A stretch of DNA of 14,058 nucleotides. Origin: an uncultured Collinsella sp. Its GTDB lineage: Bacteria > Actinomycetota > Coriobacteriia > Coriobacteriales > Coriobacteriaceae. The translations under genes were made by a program, and so were the position numbers. The notes under the pieces were generated by a model. It saw only the letters and a program-made list of their open reading frames with translations. It did not search any database and was not told the DNA's origin. The stretch's first letter is position 1, and each line of letters begins with the position of its first letter. This document shows positions 1-7,730 of this stretch, piece after piece. Where the stretch lies: assembly GCA_902496275.1 (NCBI GenBank), contig CABVAC010000051.1, positions 1 through 14,058 on the forward strand. Reading direction: 5' to 3'.

Positions 1-54
1 GGGCCCTTGCGGCGTAGTCGCTATTTGTTCAGTCCAAGTTTCGGGGCGCAGTTC

Positions 55-76
55 ACAGGCACCTTTGTGGTGGTTT
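55..76 (+). repeat. 22-bp dispersed repeat, copy 1
   Basis: The 22 bases here are identical to 2167-2188 upstream of glmS, so the two copies bracket the glmS transcription unit in direct orientation. The sequence begins ACAGGCACC and ends GTGGTGGTTT. The second copy is half of a larger inverted repeat; this copy lacks the matching left arm. It is non-coding, and its function is unknown. Confidence 0.7.
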
Positions 77-83
77 CTACGCA

Positions 84-125
84 CAAAAAGGCCCGGCTCC
101 GTCTGATGACGCGGAGCCGGGCCTT
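84..125 (-). terminator. Intrinsic terminator of glmS
   Basis: On the minus strand, 25 bp after the glmS stop, there is a perfect 14-bp inverted repeat (112-125 pairs with 88-101) around a 10-nt loop, followed by a run of five T. GC-rich stem plus T-run is the classic rho-independent form. No gene is seen between it and the start of the window. Confidence 0.9.
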
Positions 126-150
126 GGTCGTTAGAACGGCGGAATATTAG

Positions 151-1998
<1,848 letters not shown>

Positions 1999-2072
1999 AG
2001 GATAAATCCCTTCGTCCGCGTGACTGCAAGACGTCCACGCACAGGGGGCGCTGAGACGTATAACGTTCGAGT

Positions 2073-2102
2073 ATTGTACTCACGCAAGCGCAATCTGATA
2101 TA
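2073..2102 (-). promoter_or_regulatory. Candidate glmS promoter
   Basis: On the minus strand a TACAAT -10 box lies at 2078-2073, within a small GAGTA-TTG-TACTC dyad. The corresponding -35 region (about 2096-2102, ATATCA or TATATC) is poor, so the promoter may need an activator or be regulated by the dyads over it. It would give a leader of roughly 70 nt before the ATG at 1998. Confidence 0.45.
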
Positions 2103-2131
2103 CCAGAACTGGTATCTTAATCGCGATACCA
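2100..2131. promoter_or_regulatory. Overlapping dyads upstream of glmS (candidate operator)
   Basis: Three half-sites form two overlapping inverted repeats: ATACCAG-AA-CTGGTAT (2100-2115) and TGGTATC (2110-2116) with GATACCA (2125-2131). The first covers the -35 region of the candidate glmS promoter. The TGGT/ACCA half-sites resemble those used by GntR-type amino-sugar regulators, but the protein that binds here cannot be named from this window. Confidence 0.45.
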
Positions 2132-2147
2132 CTCGATGCACACATGC

Positions 2148-2190
2148 CCAAACCACCACGATGGGGACAGGCACCTTTGTGGTGGTTTGG
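2148..2190. repeat. Palindromic repeat containing copy 2 of the 22-bp repeat
   Basis: A perfect 12-bp inverted repeat (CCAAACCACCAC at 2148-2159 with GTGGTGGTTTGG at 2179-2190) encloses a 19-nt loop that includes GGGGACAGG. Bases 2167-2188 are identical to 55-76. The stem-plus-loop layout looks like a REP-type dispersed palindrome. It lies between the divergent glmS and LacI genes. Confidence 0.65.
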
Positions 2191-2196
2191 ACTCCA

Positions 2197-2238
2197 GCGT
2201 TTGCCCAGATAAAACCTGCCAAAATAAACCTGTCCCTA
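2197..2238 (-). repeat. 42-bp dispersed repeat, copy 1 (inverted)
   Basis: The reverse complement of this segment matches 5314-5355 at 38 of 42 positions, including GGGACAGGTTT and CAGGTTTTATCTGGG. In addition, AAAACCTGCCAA (2211-2222) and TTGGCAGGTTTT (2240-2251) form a perfect 12-bp inverted repeat at this copy. No coding frame accounts for it. Confidence 0.7.
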
Positions 2239-2249
2239 ATTGGCAGGTT

Positions 2250-2280
2250 TTGACACCCTAGGGGCGGGCGATGCTACAAT
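2250..2280 (+). promoter_or_regulatory. Promoter of the first LacI-family gene
   Basis: A perfect -35 TTGACA (2250-2255) and an extended -10 (TGC then TACAAT at 2275-2280) are separated by 19 bp, slightly long. The likely transcript start is near 2287, giving a leader of about 30 nt. The -35 hexamer overlaps the right end of the palindromic repeat that finishes at 2251. Confidence 0.6.
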
Positions 2281-2291
2281 CTGGCTTGTAC

Positions 2292-2305
2292 TTGAAACGC
2301 ATCAA
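2292..2305. promoter_or_regulatory. Candidate LacI-type auto-operator
   Basis: TTGAAACGCATCAA is a dyad with TTGA/TCAA ends and a central CG, the usual layout of LacI-family operators. It lies just after the predicted transcript start and just before the AAAGGGG ribosome site, where a bound repressor would block its own gene. It rests on the pattern alone. Confidence 0.4.
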
Positions 2306-2315
2306 AGGGGCCGCT

Positions 2316-3428
2316 ATGGCAAAGGTAAAAATCAGCGATGTCGCGCGCGAGGCGGGAGTCTCGCTGGGCACGGTTTCCAACGCGCTCAACCATCCCGAAA
2401 AGCTGCGCCCCGAGACCCTCAAACTTATCAACGAAACCATCAATCGACTGGGCTACCTGCCCAACCAAAGCGCCCGTCAGCTCGCAGGCGGCGCCACCAA
2501 GTCCTTTGGCCTAGTCCTCCCCCGCCTCGACCACGGCTTCTCGCTCCAAATTGCCAGCGGCGCCCACAAAGAGGCCCGCAAGCACGGCTACGATTTACTC
2601 ATCGCCAATGCCGATAACGACGATATTCTCGAGGATCATTACCTGCGCTATTTTATGGGCACGCAGATGTCCGGCGTCATGGTTCAGTCCATGGCGTCTC
2701 CCGACTGGCACCCCGCCATGGCAAAGATGCCCGTGCCGATCGTCCATCTTGACATCCACTGTTCCGAGCCCGGATACTACGTGGCTGCCGACAACGAGGC
2801 ACAAGGCCGCATTATCGCCGAGCTCGCCGTTGCCCGTGGCGCACGCCATATCACCGTTGTGGGAAGGGCGGCATTTATGCAGCTCACCTTGCGCGTACTT
2901 GGCATCCACAAGGCCCTCGCCCTGCATCCCGATATCAAAATTGAGGTCATTGACGCCGGAGAGTGGAATACCGCAGCCGACGGCTACAGCATTGGCGCTC
3001 AGATTGCCGGGCGCTCCGGCGACGAGCGCCCCGATTTTGTCATCGGCCTGACCGACGTACTGGCGTCGGGCGTCATCTCGGCGCTGGTCGATAAAGGCAT
3101 CTCCGTCCCCGAGCAGGTCCGCGTGGCTGGCTGCGACGGCAACCCGCTCGCCTGGAGCGGGTCGGTCCCACTCACCACGGTGGCACCCCCAGGCTACGAG
3201 ATTGGCCGCAAGGGCATTCAATTGCTCATGGAGCAAATCGAAAACAAAGCCCCGGCGAAGACCAAGCACGCCCGTATCGGTTCCGCCGCACGCATCGTCA
3301 CCGCGGTCACGGCCGTCGAGGACATCAACCGCCAAGAGCTCGTACGCCCGTTTTTACTGGAGCGCGCCAGCACCCAGGTAAGCAGTCACACCGAAGCCAC
3401 CGCCATCAACCTCGGCGCCTACCTTTAG
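2316..3428 (+). CDS. LacI-family transcriptional regulator
   Basis: A 370-residue DNA-binding repressor of the LacI/GalR family. The N-terminal helix-turn-helix is clear at residues 6-25 (ISDVAREAGVSLGTVSNALN), followed by the hinge around residues 45-58 (LGYLPNQSARQLAGG) and a periplasmic-binding-protein-like effector domain to the C-terminus. The tail after about residue 330 is somewhat long for the family. The ATG at 2316 is chosen because AAAGGGG sits five bases upstream and the HTH then begins at the usual distance; an in-frame ATG at 2271 falls in the promoter. The effector is unknown. The neighbours (glmS divergent, HAD phosphatase convergent) do not define a target operon, so its regulon is probably elsewhere or is itself. 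A dyad at 2292-2305 suggests autoregulation. Confidence 0.93.
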   Translation: MAKVKISDVAREAGVSLGTVSNALNHPEKLRPETLKLINETINRLGYLPNQSARQLAGGATKSFGLVLPRLDHGFSLQIASGAHKEARKHGYDLLIANADNDDILEDHYLRYFMGTQMSGVMVQSMASPDWHPAMAKMPVPIVHLDIHCSEPGYYVAADNEAQGRIIAELAVARGARHITVVGRAAFMQLTLRVLGIHKALALHPDIKIEVIDAGEWNTAADGYSIGAQIAGRSGDERPDFVIGLTDVLASGVISALVDKGISVPEQVRVAGCDGNPLAWSGSVPLTTVAPPGYEIGRKGIQLLMEQIENKAPAKTKHARIGSAARIVTAVTAVEDINRQELVRPFLLERASTQVSSHTEATAINLGAYL

Positions 3429-4075
3429 CACACGGCCTTGACCGCGGCCGTCAGGTCGAACAGCGTATCGAGCACGGCCTCGCAGCCGTCCACCACGTCC
3501 TGCGGCAGCGGCACGATATCGGGGACGGCAAAGACGTGGCAGCCGGCCGTAATGCCCGAGACGCAGCCGTTGCGCGAATCCTCGACCACGGCACACTCCT
3601 CGGGAGCAAAGCCCGCGCACTCGCAGGCGAGCAGATACATCTCGGGGTCGGGCTTACCGTGCACGACGTCCTCGCCGCAGGTCACCGTCTCAAACTTGTC
3701 AAAAAGACCGACCATCTTAAGGTTGCGCTCGGCCGTAACGAGACGCGACGACGTCGCTAGGCCCACGTGATAGCCCGCAGCCAGTAGCTCGTCTATGCAC
3801 TCGGCGGCACCGGCCTTAAGCTCCAAATCGGTCTTGACTATCTCGTCGCGAATCTCCTTGTGGCGATGATAGATCGCCTCAGCGGTTTCTCTGCTGCCGT
3901 AATGCGCCTCAAGAATGTCCATGACATCGGGCAGCGTGCGACCGATAAACTGATGGATCAGCGCATCATCAATCGCGACCCCAAGCTCGGCGGCGCCCGC
4001 CTTCCACGCCTTGATGCCCAGACGCTCGGTATCGACCAGCGTTCCGTCCATGTCAAAAATAACAGCCTTAATCAT
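3425..4075 (-). CDS. HAD-superfamily phosphatase / beta-phosphoglucomutase-like
   Basis: A 216-residue cytosolic haloacid-dehalogenase-type phosphotransferase. Motif I is DMDGT (Asp8 nucleophile, Asp10 acid/base), motif II TSS at 108-110, motif III Lys141 in GKPDPE, motif IV Glu165-Asp166 in VEDS. The helical cap between residues about 16 and 80 is the type found in beta-phosphoglucomutase and small sugar-phosphate phosphatases, so the substrate is likely a phosphorylated sugar or similar metabolite; sequence alone cannot say which, and a mutase is possible. The ATG at 4075 starts the typical MIKAVIFDMDG and has GAGGGG upstream; an in-frame ATG at 4156 adds 27 unlikely residues. Its TAA overlaps the TAG of the convergent LacI gene, leaving no room for a terminator between them. 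Confidence 0.9.
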   Translation of the reverse strand: MIKAVIFDMDGTLVDTERLGIKAWKAGAAELGVAIDDALIHQFIGRTLPDVMDILEAHYGSRETAEAIYHRHKEIRDEIVKTDLELKAGAAECIDELLAAGYHVGLATSSRLVTAERNLKMVGLFDKFETVTCGEDVVHGKPDPEMYLLACECAGFAPEECAVVEDSRNGCVSGITAGCHVFAVPDIVPLPQDVVDGCEAVLDTLFDLTAAVKAVC

Positions 4076-4130
4076 ATCGGTCCCCTCACCTGATTGCGTT
4101 ACTGCCACTCTACCGCACTTTACAAACTTG

Positions 4131-4145
4131 TATATAACGTATATA
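4131..4145. promoter_or_regulatory. AT-rich dyad between divergent HAD and larE genes
   Basis: TATATAACGTATATA is a near-perfect dyad (6 of 7 arm pairs) in the 167-bp divergent gap. It could be an operator or part of the phosphatase promoter, for which no convincing -35/-10 pair was found. Function not assignable. Confidence 0.25.
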
Positions 4146-4180
4146 GCATATTGCACTTTCGTTACATAGGTAGAAATCTT

Positions 4181-4208
4181 ATGACAAGCAGCCCGGTAGG
4201 ATTATAGT
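4181..4208 (+). promoter_or_regulatory. Candidate larE promoter
   Basis: A -35 ATGACA (4181-4186, five of six consensus bases) and a -10 TATAGT (4203-4208) are separated by 16 bp. The predicted transcript start near 4215 leaves about 28 nt before the ATG at 4243, with AAGGA at 4231-4235 as ribosome site. Confidence 0.5.
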
Positions 4209-4242
4209 TTTCGACCGAGTACTCAATGGCAAGGATCGTTTC

Positions 4243-5121
4243 ATGTTTTCAGACACCACCGCACCTGCAGAGGAGCTTCAGGACAAACTCGCAGCGCTCG
4301 AGCGGCTGCTTTTGGCATATGGACGCGTCGCCATCGGCTTTTCCGGCGGCGTCGACAGCAGCTTTTTGGCCGCGGTCTGCGCCCGTATCATGCCCGCCGA
4401 CACGCTTCTCGTTCACCTCACCACGCCGCTCATCGGCACGCCCGAACAGACCTCGTTTGAGCGCTCCGTTGATGGACAAGCCAATGAGGGGCCGCATTTT
4501 AAGCTCCCCGTGCTCAATCTTTCGGTCGATCAGCTGCAGCTCCCCCAAGTAGCCTGCAACGATGCCAATCGCTGCTACCACTGCAAGCATGCCGGCTTTA
4601 CCGTTATCGTCAACCACGCCAAGTCGCTCGGCTTTTCCACCGTCATCGATGGCAGCAATGCAAGCGATCGCGGTGACTACCGCCCCGGCATGCGCGCGGC
4701 AAAAGAGCTCGGCGTACGCTCCCCTCTCATGGAGGTCGGCTTTACCAAGGACGAAGAGCGCGAGCTGCTGCGCGTATGGGGCTATCCCGTTTGGAACCTG
4801 CCGGCGGGAGCCTGTCTTGCCACGCGCGTCCCCACGGGCGAGGAGCTTACGCGCGATAAGATCGATTTAATCCGTACCTGCGAGGACTACCTGCACGATC
4901 TTGACCTGGCGCAGGTTCGCGCGCGCTTGGTCGGCAGCTGCATGCATATCGAGGCCGCCCCCGCAGATATCACCAAGATTGCCGCCCTCGGCGGCACCGC
5001 CGTCGATGCCGAGGGCAAAACCCCGCTGCCCGCCGCCATCGAGTCCGCGCTGCGCGAGCTGGGCTGCGACCATATCTCCCCCGAGGTTACCCCCTATATC
5101 CACGGCAACATGAACCTTTAG
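4243..5121 (+). CDS. larE: ATP-dependent sulfur transferase LarE (three-cysteine type)
   Basis: A 292-residue PP-loop ATP pyrophosphatase of the LarE family, which adenylates the carboxylates of the pyridinium bis-carboxylate mononucleotide and inserts sulfur on the way to the nickel-pincer cofactor of lactate racemase and related enzymes. The PP-loop SGGVDSS is at 34-40; NRCYHCK places Cys111 and Cys114; ACLATRVP places Cys191, at the position of the sacrificial cysteine in Lactobacillus LarE. The CxxC plus third Cys matches the variant described in Thermotoga maritima, which carries a [4Fe-4S] cluster and can act catalytically. AAGGA seven bases upstream supports the ATG at 4243. No larA, larB or larC is present in the window, so partner genes must lie elsewhere. 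Family certain; iron-sulfur type inferred. Confidence 0.92.
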   Translation: MFSDTTAPAEELQDKLAALERLLLAYGRVAIGFSGGVDSSFLAAVCARIMPADTLLVHLTTPLIGTPEQTSFERSVDGQANEGPHFKLPVLNLSVDQLQLPQVACNDANRCYHCKHAGFTVIVNHAKSLGFSTVIDGSNASDRGDYRPGMRAAKELGVRSPLMEVGFTKDEERELLRVWGYPVWNLPAGACLATRVPTGEELTRDKIDLIRTCEDYLHDLDLAQVRARLVGSCMHIEAAPADITKIAALGGTAVDAEGKTPLPAAIESALRELGCDHISPEVTPYIHGNMNL

Positions 5122-5123
5122 GT

Positions 5124-5146
5124 TACGCCGTTTTACAAACGGCGTA
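5124..5146 (+). other. Hairpin right after larE
   Basis: TACGCCGTTT (5124-5133) and AAACGGCGTA (5137-5146) form a perfect 10-bp stem with a 3-nt loop starting two bases after the larE stop. No T-run follows, so it is more likely an mRNA 3'-end stabiliser or the edge of the following structured element than a terminator. Confidence 0.5.
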
Positions 5147-5168
5147 CCTGCTCGGCGCTGCGCGGGCT

Positions 5169-5254
5169 CCGGGCACGGCAATCTGACGTTCAACTTCACG
5201 GGCGCGACCAAAAGGTCAGCGCCCGCTTGTTTCACGTCACCTTGCCGCGCCCGG
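5169..5254. repeat. Large nested palindromic element
   Basis: An outer stem (5169-5181 with 5242-5254, 12 of 13 pairs), a middle stem (TGACGT 5184-5189 with ACGTCA 5234-5239) and an inner hairpin (CGGGCGC-GACC at 5199-5209, AAAA loop, GGTC-A-GCGCCCG to 5225) are arranged concentrically over 86 bp. The nonamer ACCTGCTCG occurs just outside on both sides (5145-5153 and 5256-5264). No open frame explains it. It could be a REP/MITE-like mobile palindrome or a structured RNA. Confidence 0.7.
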
Positions 5255-5313
5255 AACCTGCTCGCTCGCTTATGCTCAACCTGAACTACATAAATTGTCG
5301 CCAACCCACCAAA

Positions 5314-5355
5314 AAGGGACAGGTTTGTTTTGACAGGTTTTATCTGGGGAAACGC
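5314..5355 (+). repeat. 42-bp dispersed repeat, copy 2
   Basis: Matches the reverse complement of 2197-2238 at 38 of 42 positions. It starts with AAGGGACAGGTTT and includes TTGACAGGTTTTATCTGGG. With copy 1 it forms an inverted pair enclosing the LacI, HAD and larE genes. Confidence 0.7.
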
Positions 5356-5360
5356 AAGCA

Positions 5361-5391
5361 GGGCCGCGACACCTATATGGCGTCGCGGCCC
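5361..5391 (+). terminator. Terminator between convergent larE and PTS operon
   Basis: GGGCCGCGAC (5361-5370) pairs perfectly with GTCGCGGCCC (5382-5391), followed on the plus strand by TTTT. It best fits termination of larE transcripts. It sits 43 bp beyond the last gene of the opposing operon and could also stop that, although the minus-strand side lacks a clean T-run. Confidence 0.75.
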
Positions 5392-5434
5392 TTTTCCTTG
5401 GAGAAGGATCGATTGATTGAACAGGATGACCGTT

Positions 5435-5887
5435 CTAGTCTTCGAGTCCGCTATTGATGAGCTCCGCAATCTCAACGGGATCGGTGCTGGCGCGCACCTT
5501 GTCACGGAAGCCGGCGTCCATCAGCATCACGGCAGCCTTGGAGAGCAGACGCAGGTGCGTGGTTCCAGCTTCGCCGGCGGGCACGTACAGCGCGAGCGCA
5601 ACATCGACGGGCACTCCATCGAAGCTCGGCCATTCAACGGGCTCGACCAGTTTAAGCACGGCAACGCCCGGCGTATGGATCGCGTCGCTTTTGGCATGCG
5701 GAACGGCAAAGCCGGCGACAAGGCCGGTCTCGGCCTCGTTTTCGCGCGCAATGAAGGCGGCCTCTACGGCAGATGCGTCATCGGCAAAGCCGAGCTCGAT
5801 GGCCTGCTCGGACAAATAATGCAGGGCGTCCTCACGCGAGGCGGCGGTATACCCGATCGTCACTTGGTTGGCAGATACAAATCCCAT
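5435..5887 (-). CDS. PTS system EIIA component, fructose/mannitol (EIIA-2) type
   Basis: A 150-residue cytosolic phosphocarrier of the fructose/mannitol/nitrogen-type EIIA family. It takes phosphate from HPr on His64, in GFAVPHAKSDAI, and passes it to the EIIB cysteine. Length and the conserved VPHAKSDA segment are typical, including the later block containing LLSKAAVMLMD. It is the last gene of the minus-strand operon, 11 bp after the second transketolase half; its TAAGGAAGG ribosome site includes the stop codon of that gene, suggesting coupled translation. The matching membrane component is EIIBC at the other end of the operon, which has no fused EIIA. It could serve other fructose-family transporters too. 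Confidence 0.9.
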   Translation of the reverse strand: MGFVSANQVTIGYTAASREDALHYLSEQAIELGFADDASAVEAAFIARENEAETGLVAGFAVPHAKSDAIHTPGVAVLKLVEPVEWPSFDGVPVDVALALYVPAGEAGTTHLRLLSKAAVMLMDAGFRDKVRASTDPVEIAELINSGLED

Positions 5888-5898
5888 GGAAACCTTCC

Positions 5899-6837
5899 TT
5901 ACAACACGGACCTGACCGCAGCTTCGATGCCGTCGGCGTCCAAACCGTACTTGTGCAGCAAATCGACCGCAGGGCCGGACTCGCCATACACATCGCGCAC
6001 GCCGACGCGTCGCATCGGCACCGGATGCTGTTCCGCGAGCACCGAGGCCACGGCCTCGCCAAGACCACCGATAATCGAATGCTCCTCGGCGGTGACCACG
6101 CGACCAGTCTTCTTGGCGCTGGCAACCACCAGGCGCTCATCAAGCGGCTTGATCGTGTGCATGTTGATGACCTCGGCGTCGATACCATCGGCAGCGAGCG
6201 CCTCGGCAGCCTCAAGCGCCTCAGCGACCATAAGGCCACAAGCGATGATGGTCACATCGGACCCCTCGCGCACGACCACGCCGCGACCAATCTTGAACTC
6301 ATAGTCCTCGTGGTCGTTGATGACCGGTGTTGCCAGACGGCCGAAACGCATGTAGACCGGCCCCTCAAACTCATAGGCGGCCCGCACGCAAGCGCGAGCC
6401 TCGATGTCATCGGCGGGAACAATCACCGTCATACCCGGGATCGTGCGCATGAGCGCGATGTCCTCGCAGCACTGATGCGTGGCACCGTCTTCACCGACCG
6501 AGATACCCGCATGCGTGGCGCCGATTTTGACGTTGAGGTGCGGATAGGCGATGGAATTACGCACTTGTTCGTACGCGCGACCGGCGGCGAACATGGCAAA
6601 GGTGCTTGCAAAGGCGACGTGGCCCGTGGTTGCAATGCCGGCGGCAAGCCCCATCAAGTTGCTCTCGGCAATGCCGGCGTCGTAGAAGCGTTCAGGATGG
6701 GCAGCCTTAAACTTACCGGTCTGCGTGGCGGCGGCCAGGTCGGCATCGAGAACCACAAAGTCATCGTGCTCATTGCCCAGATCGACAAGCGCCTCGCCGT
6801 AGCTTACGCGCGTGGCGACTTTTTTGACCTCTGCCAT
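5899..6837 (-). CDS. Transketolase, C-terminal subunit
   Basis: A 312-residue protein equal to the pyrimidine-binding and C-terminal domains of transketolase. DAGIAESNLMG carries the catalytic Glu58 that activates thiamine diphosphate; HAGISVGEDGATHQ (109-122) carries conserved histidines; the C-terminal domain runs from about residue 185. It works only with the adjacent N-terminal subunit, transferring two-carbon ketol units between ketose and aldose phosphates (e.g. xylulose-5-P, fructose-6-P). The ATG overlaps the upstream stop codon as TAATG, a standard coupling arrangement that helps make equal amounts of both halves. Deoxyxylulose-phosphate synthase is related, but that is normally a single polypeptide and the pair fits split transketolase better. 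Confidence 0.93.
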   Translation of the reverse strand: MAEVKKVATRVSYGEALVDLGNEHDDFVVLDADLAAATQTGKFKAAHPERFYDAGIAESNLMGLAAGIATTGHVAFASTFAMFAAGRAYEQVRNSIAYPHLNVKIGATHAGISVGEDGATHQCCEDIALMRTIPGMTVIVPADDIEARACVRAAYEFEGPVYMRFGRLATPVINDHEDYEFKIGRGVVVREGSDVTIIACGLMVAEALEAAEALAADGIDAEVINMHTIKPLDERLVVASAKKTGRVVTAEEHSIIGGLGEAVASVLAEQHPVPMRRVGVRDVYGESGPAVDLLHKYGLDADGIEAAVRSVL

Positions 6838-7667
6838 TAGAACTCCTCCCCTGCTGCCGCGAGCTCGGCCATGGCCTGCTCAAACTGCTCGTCATTGGGC
6901 GCCTTGCCATGCCAGCCAACCTGGTTCTCCATAAAGGAGACGCCTTTGCCCTTCACCGTCTCGGCGATGATAGCGACGGGCGCGCCATCCACCTCGCGAG
7001 CTTCGGCAAAGGCGGCGGCAATCTGCGTCATGTCGTTACCGTCGGTAAGCTCGATCACATGCCACTTAAAGGCGCGGAACTTATCGGCGAGCGGCATGGC
7101 CGAGTTGACTGCATCGATCGTGCCATCAATCTGCAAGCCGTTGTGGTCGACGACGGCAACAAGATTGTCGAGCGCATGGTTGCCGGCAAACATGGCCGCC
7201 TCCCACACCTGGCCCTCCTCGCACTCACCGTCGCCCAGCAACGTGTAGACACGGTAGCTGTCGCCCCAGTGCTTAGCGGCAAGCGCCATTCCAACTGCAG
7301 CAGAGATGCCCTGACCGAGCGAGCCGGTGGACATATCGATGCCCGGGGTGTCGTTCATGTTGGGATGGCCCTGCAGTCGGCTGCCAATATGGCGAAGCGT
7401 CTCGAGCTCTTCGACGGGAAAATAGCCGCGAGTTGCCAACACCGAATACAGTCCCGGCGCCGCGTGACCCTTGGAGAGCACAAAGCGATCGCGATCGGCC
7501 TTGTGAGGGTCGGCAGGATCGATATTCATTTCCTCAAAGTACAAATAGGTCATGATGTCGGCAGCACCGAGCGATCCACCCGGATGTCCCGACTTGGCCG
7601 CATGAACCGCAGTCACGACACCCTTCCTGACCTCATTGGCGACCTTCGCCAGCTCCTGGTTGGTCAT
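6837..7667 (-). CDS. Transketolase, N-terminal subunit
   Basis: A 276-residue thiamine-diphosphate-binding half of a split transketolase. SGHPGG (26-31), SKGHAAP (65-71, His68), GSLGQG (115-120) and the ThDP/Mg motif GDGE (145-148) ending at Asn176 are all present. It pairs with the downstream C-terminal subunit to shuttle two-carbon units in the non-oxidative pentose phosphate pathway. The ATG at 7667 follows AGAGGA at seven bases; an in-frame ATG at 7727 would add 20 residues of non-conserved sequence. Split transketolases are common beside sugar PTS genes in anaerobes. Its placement after transaldolase indicates that both carbon-shuffling enzymes are made together for one substrate. Confidence 0.94.
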   Translation of the reverse strand: MTNQELAKVANEVRKGVVTAVHAAKSGHPGGSLGAADIMTYLYFEEMNIDPADPHKADRDRFVLSKGHAAPGLYSVLATRGYFPVEELETLRHIGSRLQGHPNMNDTPGIDMSTGSLGQGISAAVGMALAAKHWGDSYRVYTLLGDGECEEGQVWEAAMFAGNHALDNLVAVVDHNGLQIDGTIDAVNSAMPLADKFRAFKWHVIELTDGNDMTQIAAAFAEAREVDGAPVAIIAETVKGKGVSFMENQVGWHGKAPNDEQFEQAMAELAAAGEEF

Positions 7668-7691
7668 ACGAATTCCTCTCTTGAGAACAAC

Positions 7692-7718
7692 CCCGACACC
7701 GGATGACGCGATGCCGGG
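7692..7718 (-). other. Intercistronic stem-loop between transaldolase and transketolase
   Basis: In the minus-strand RNA an 8-bp stem (two G-U pairs; plus-strand 7692-7699 with 7711-7718) encloses an 11-nt loop in the 63-nt gap. There is no T-run, so it would act, if at all, as a processing or stability element. Confidence 0.35.
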
Positions 7719-7730
7719 ACGATCCACTCG

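Noticed and set aside
1999..2066. glmS ribozyme
   Set aside because: AGCGCC and GACGAAGGGATTTATC in the leader faintly recall ribozyme core segments, but the leader is about 70 nt, the ribosome site and ATG lie inside the would-be core, and the rest of the core pairing was not found.
5899..7667. Sulfoquinovose transketolase pair (SqwGH-like)
   Set aside because: Split transketolase is shared, but there is no sulfo-sugar isomerase, sulfonate exporter or glycosidase, and a PTS importer does not fit that pathway.
5899..7667. 1-deoxy-D-xylulose-5-phosphate synthase
   Set aside because: DXS is a single chain of about 620 residues; two coupled subunits next to transaldolase and PTS genes fit transketolase.
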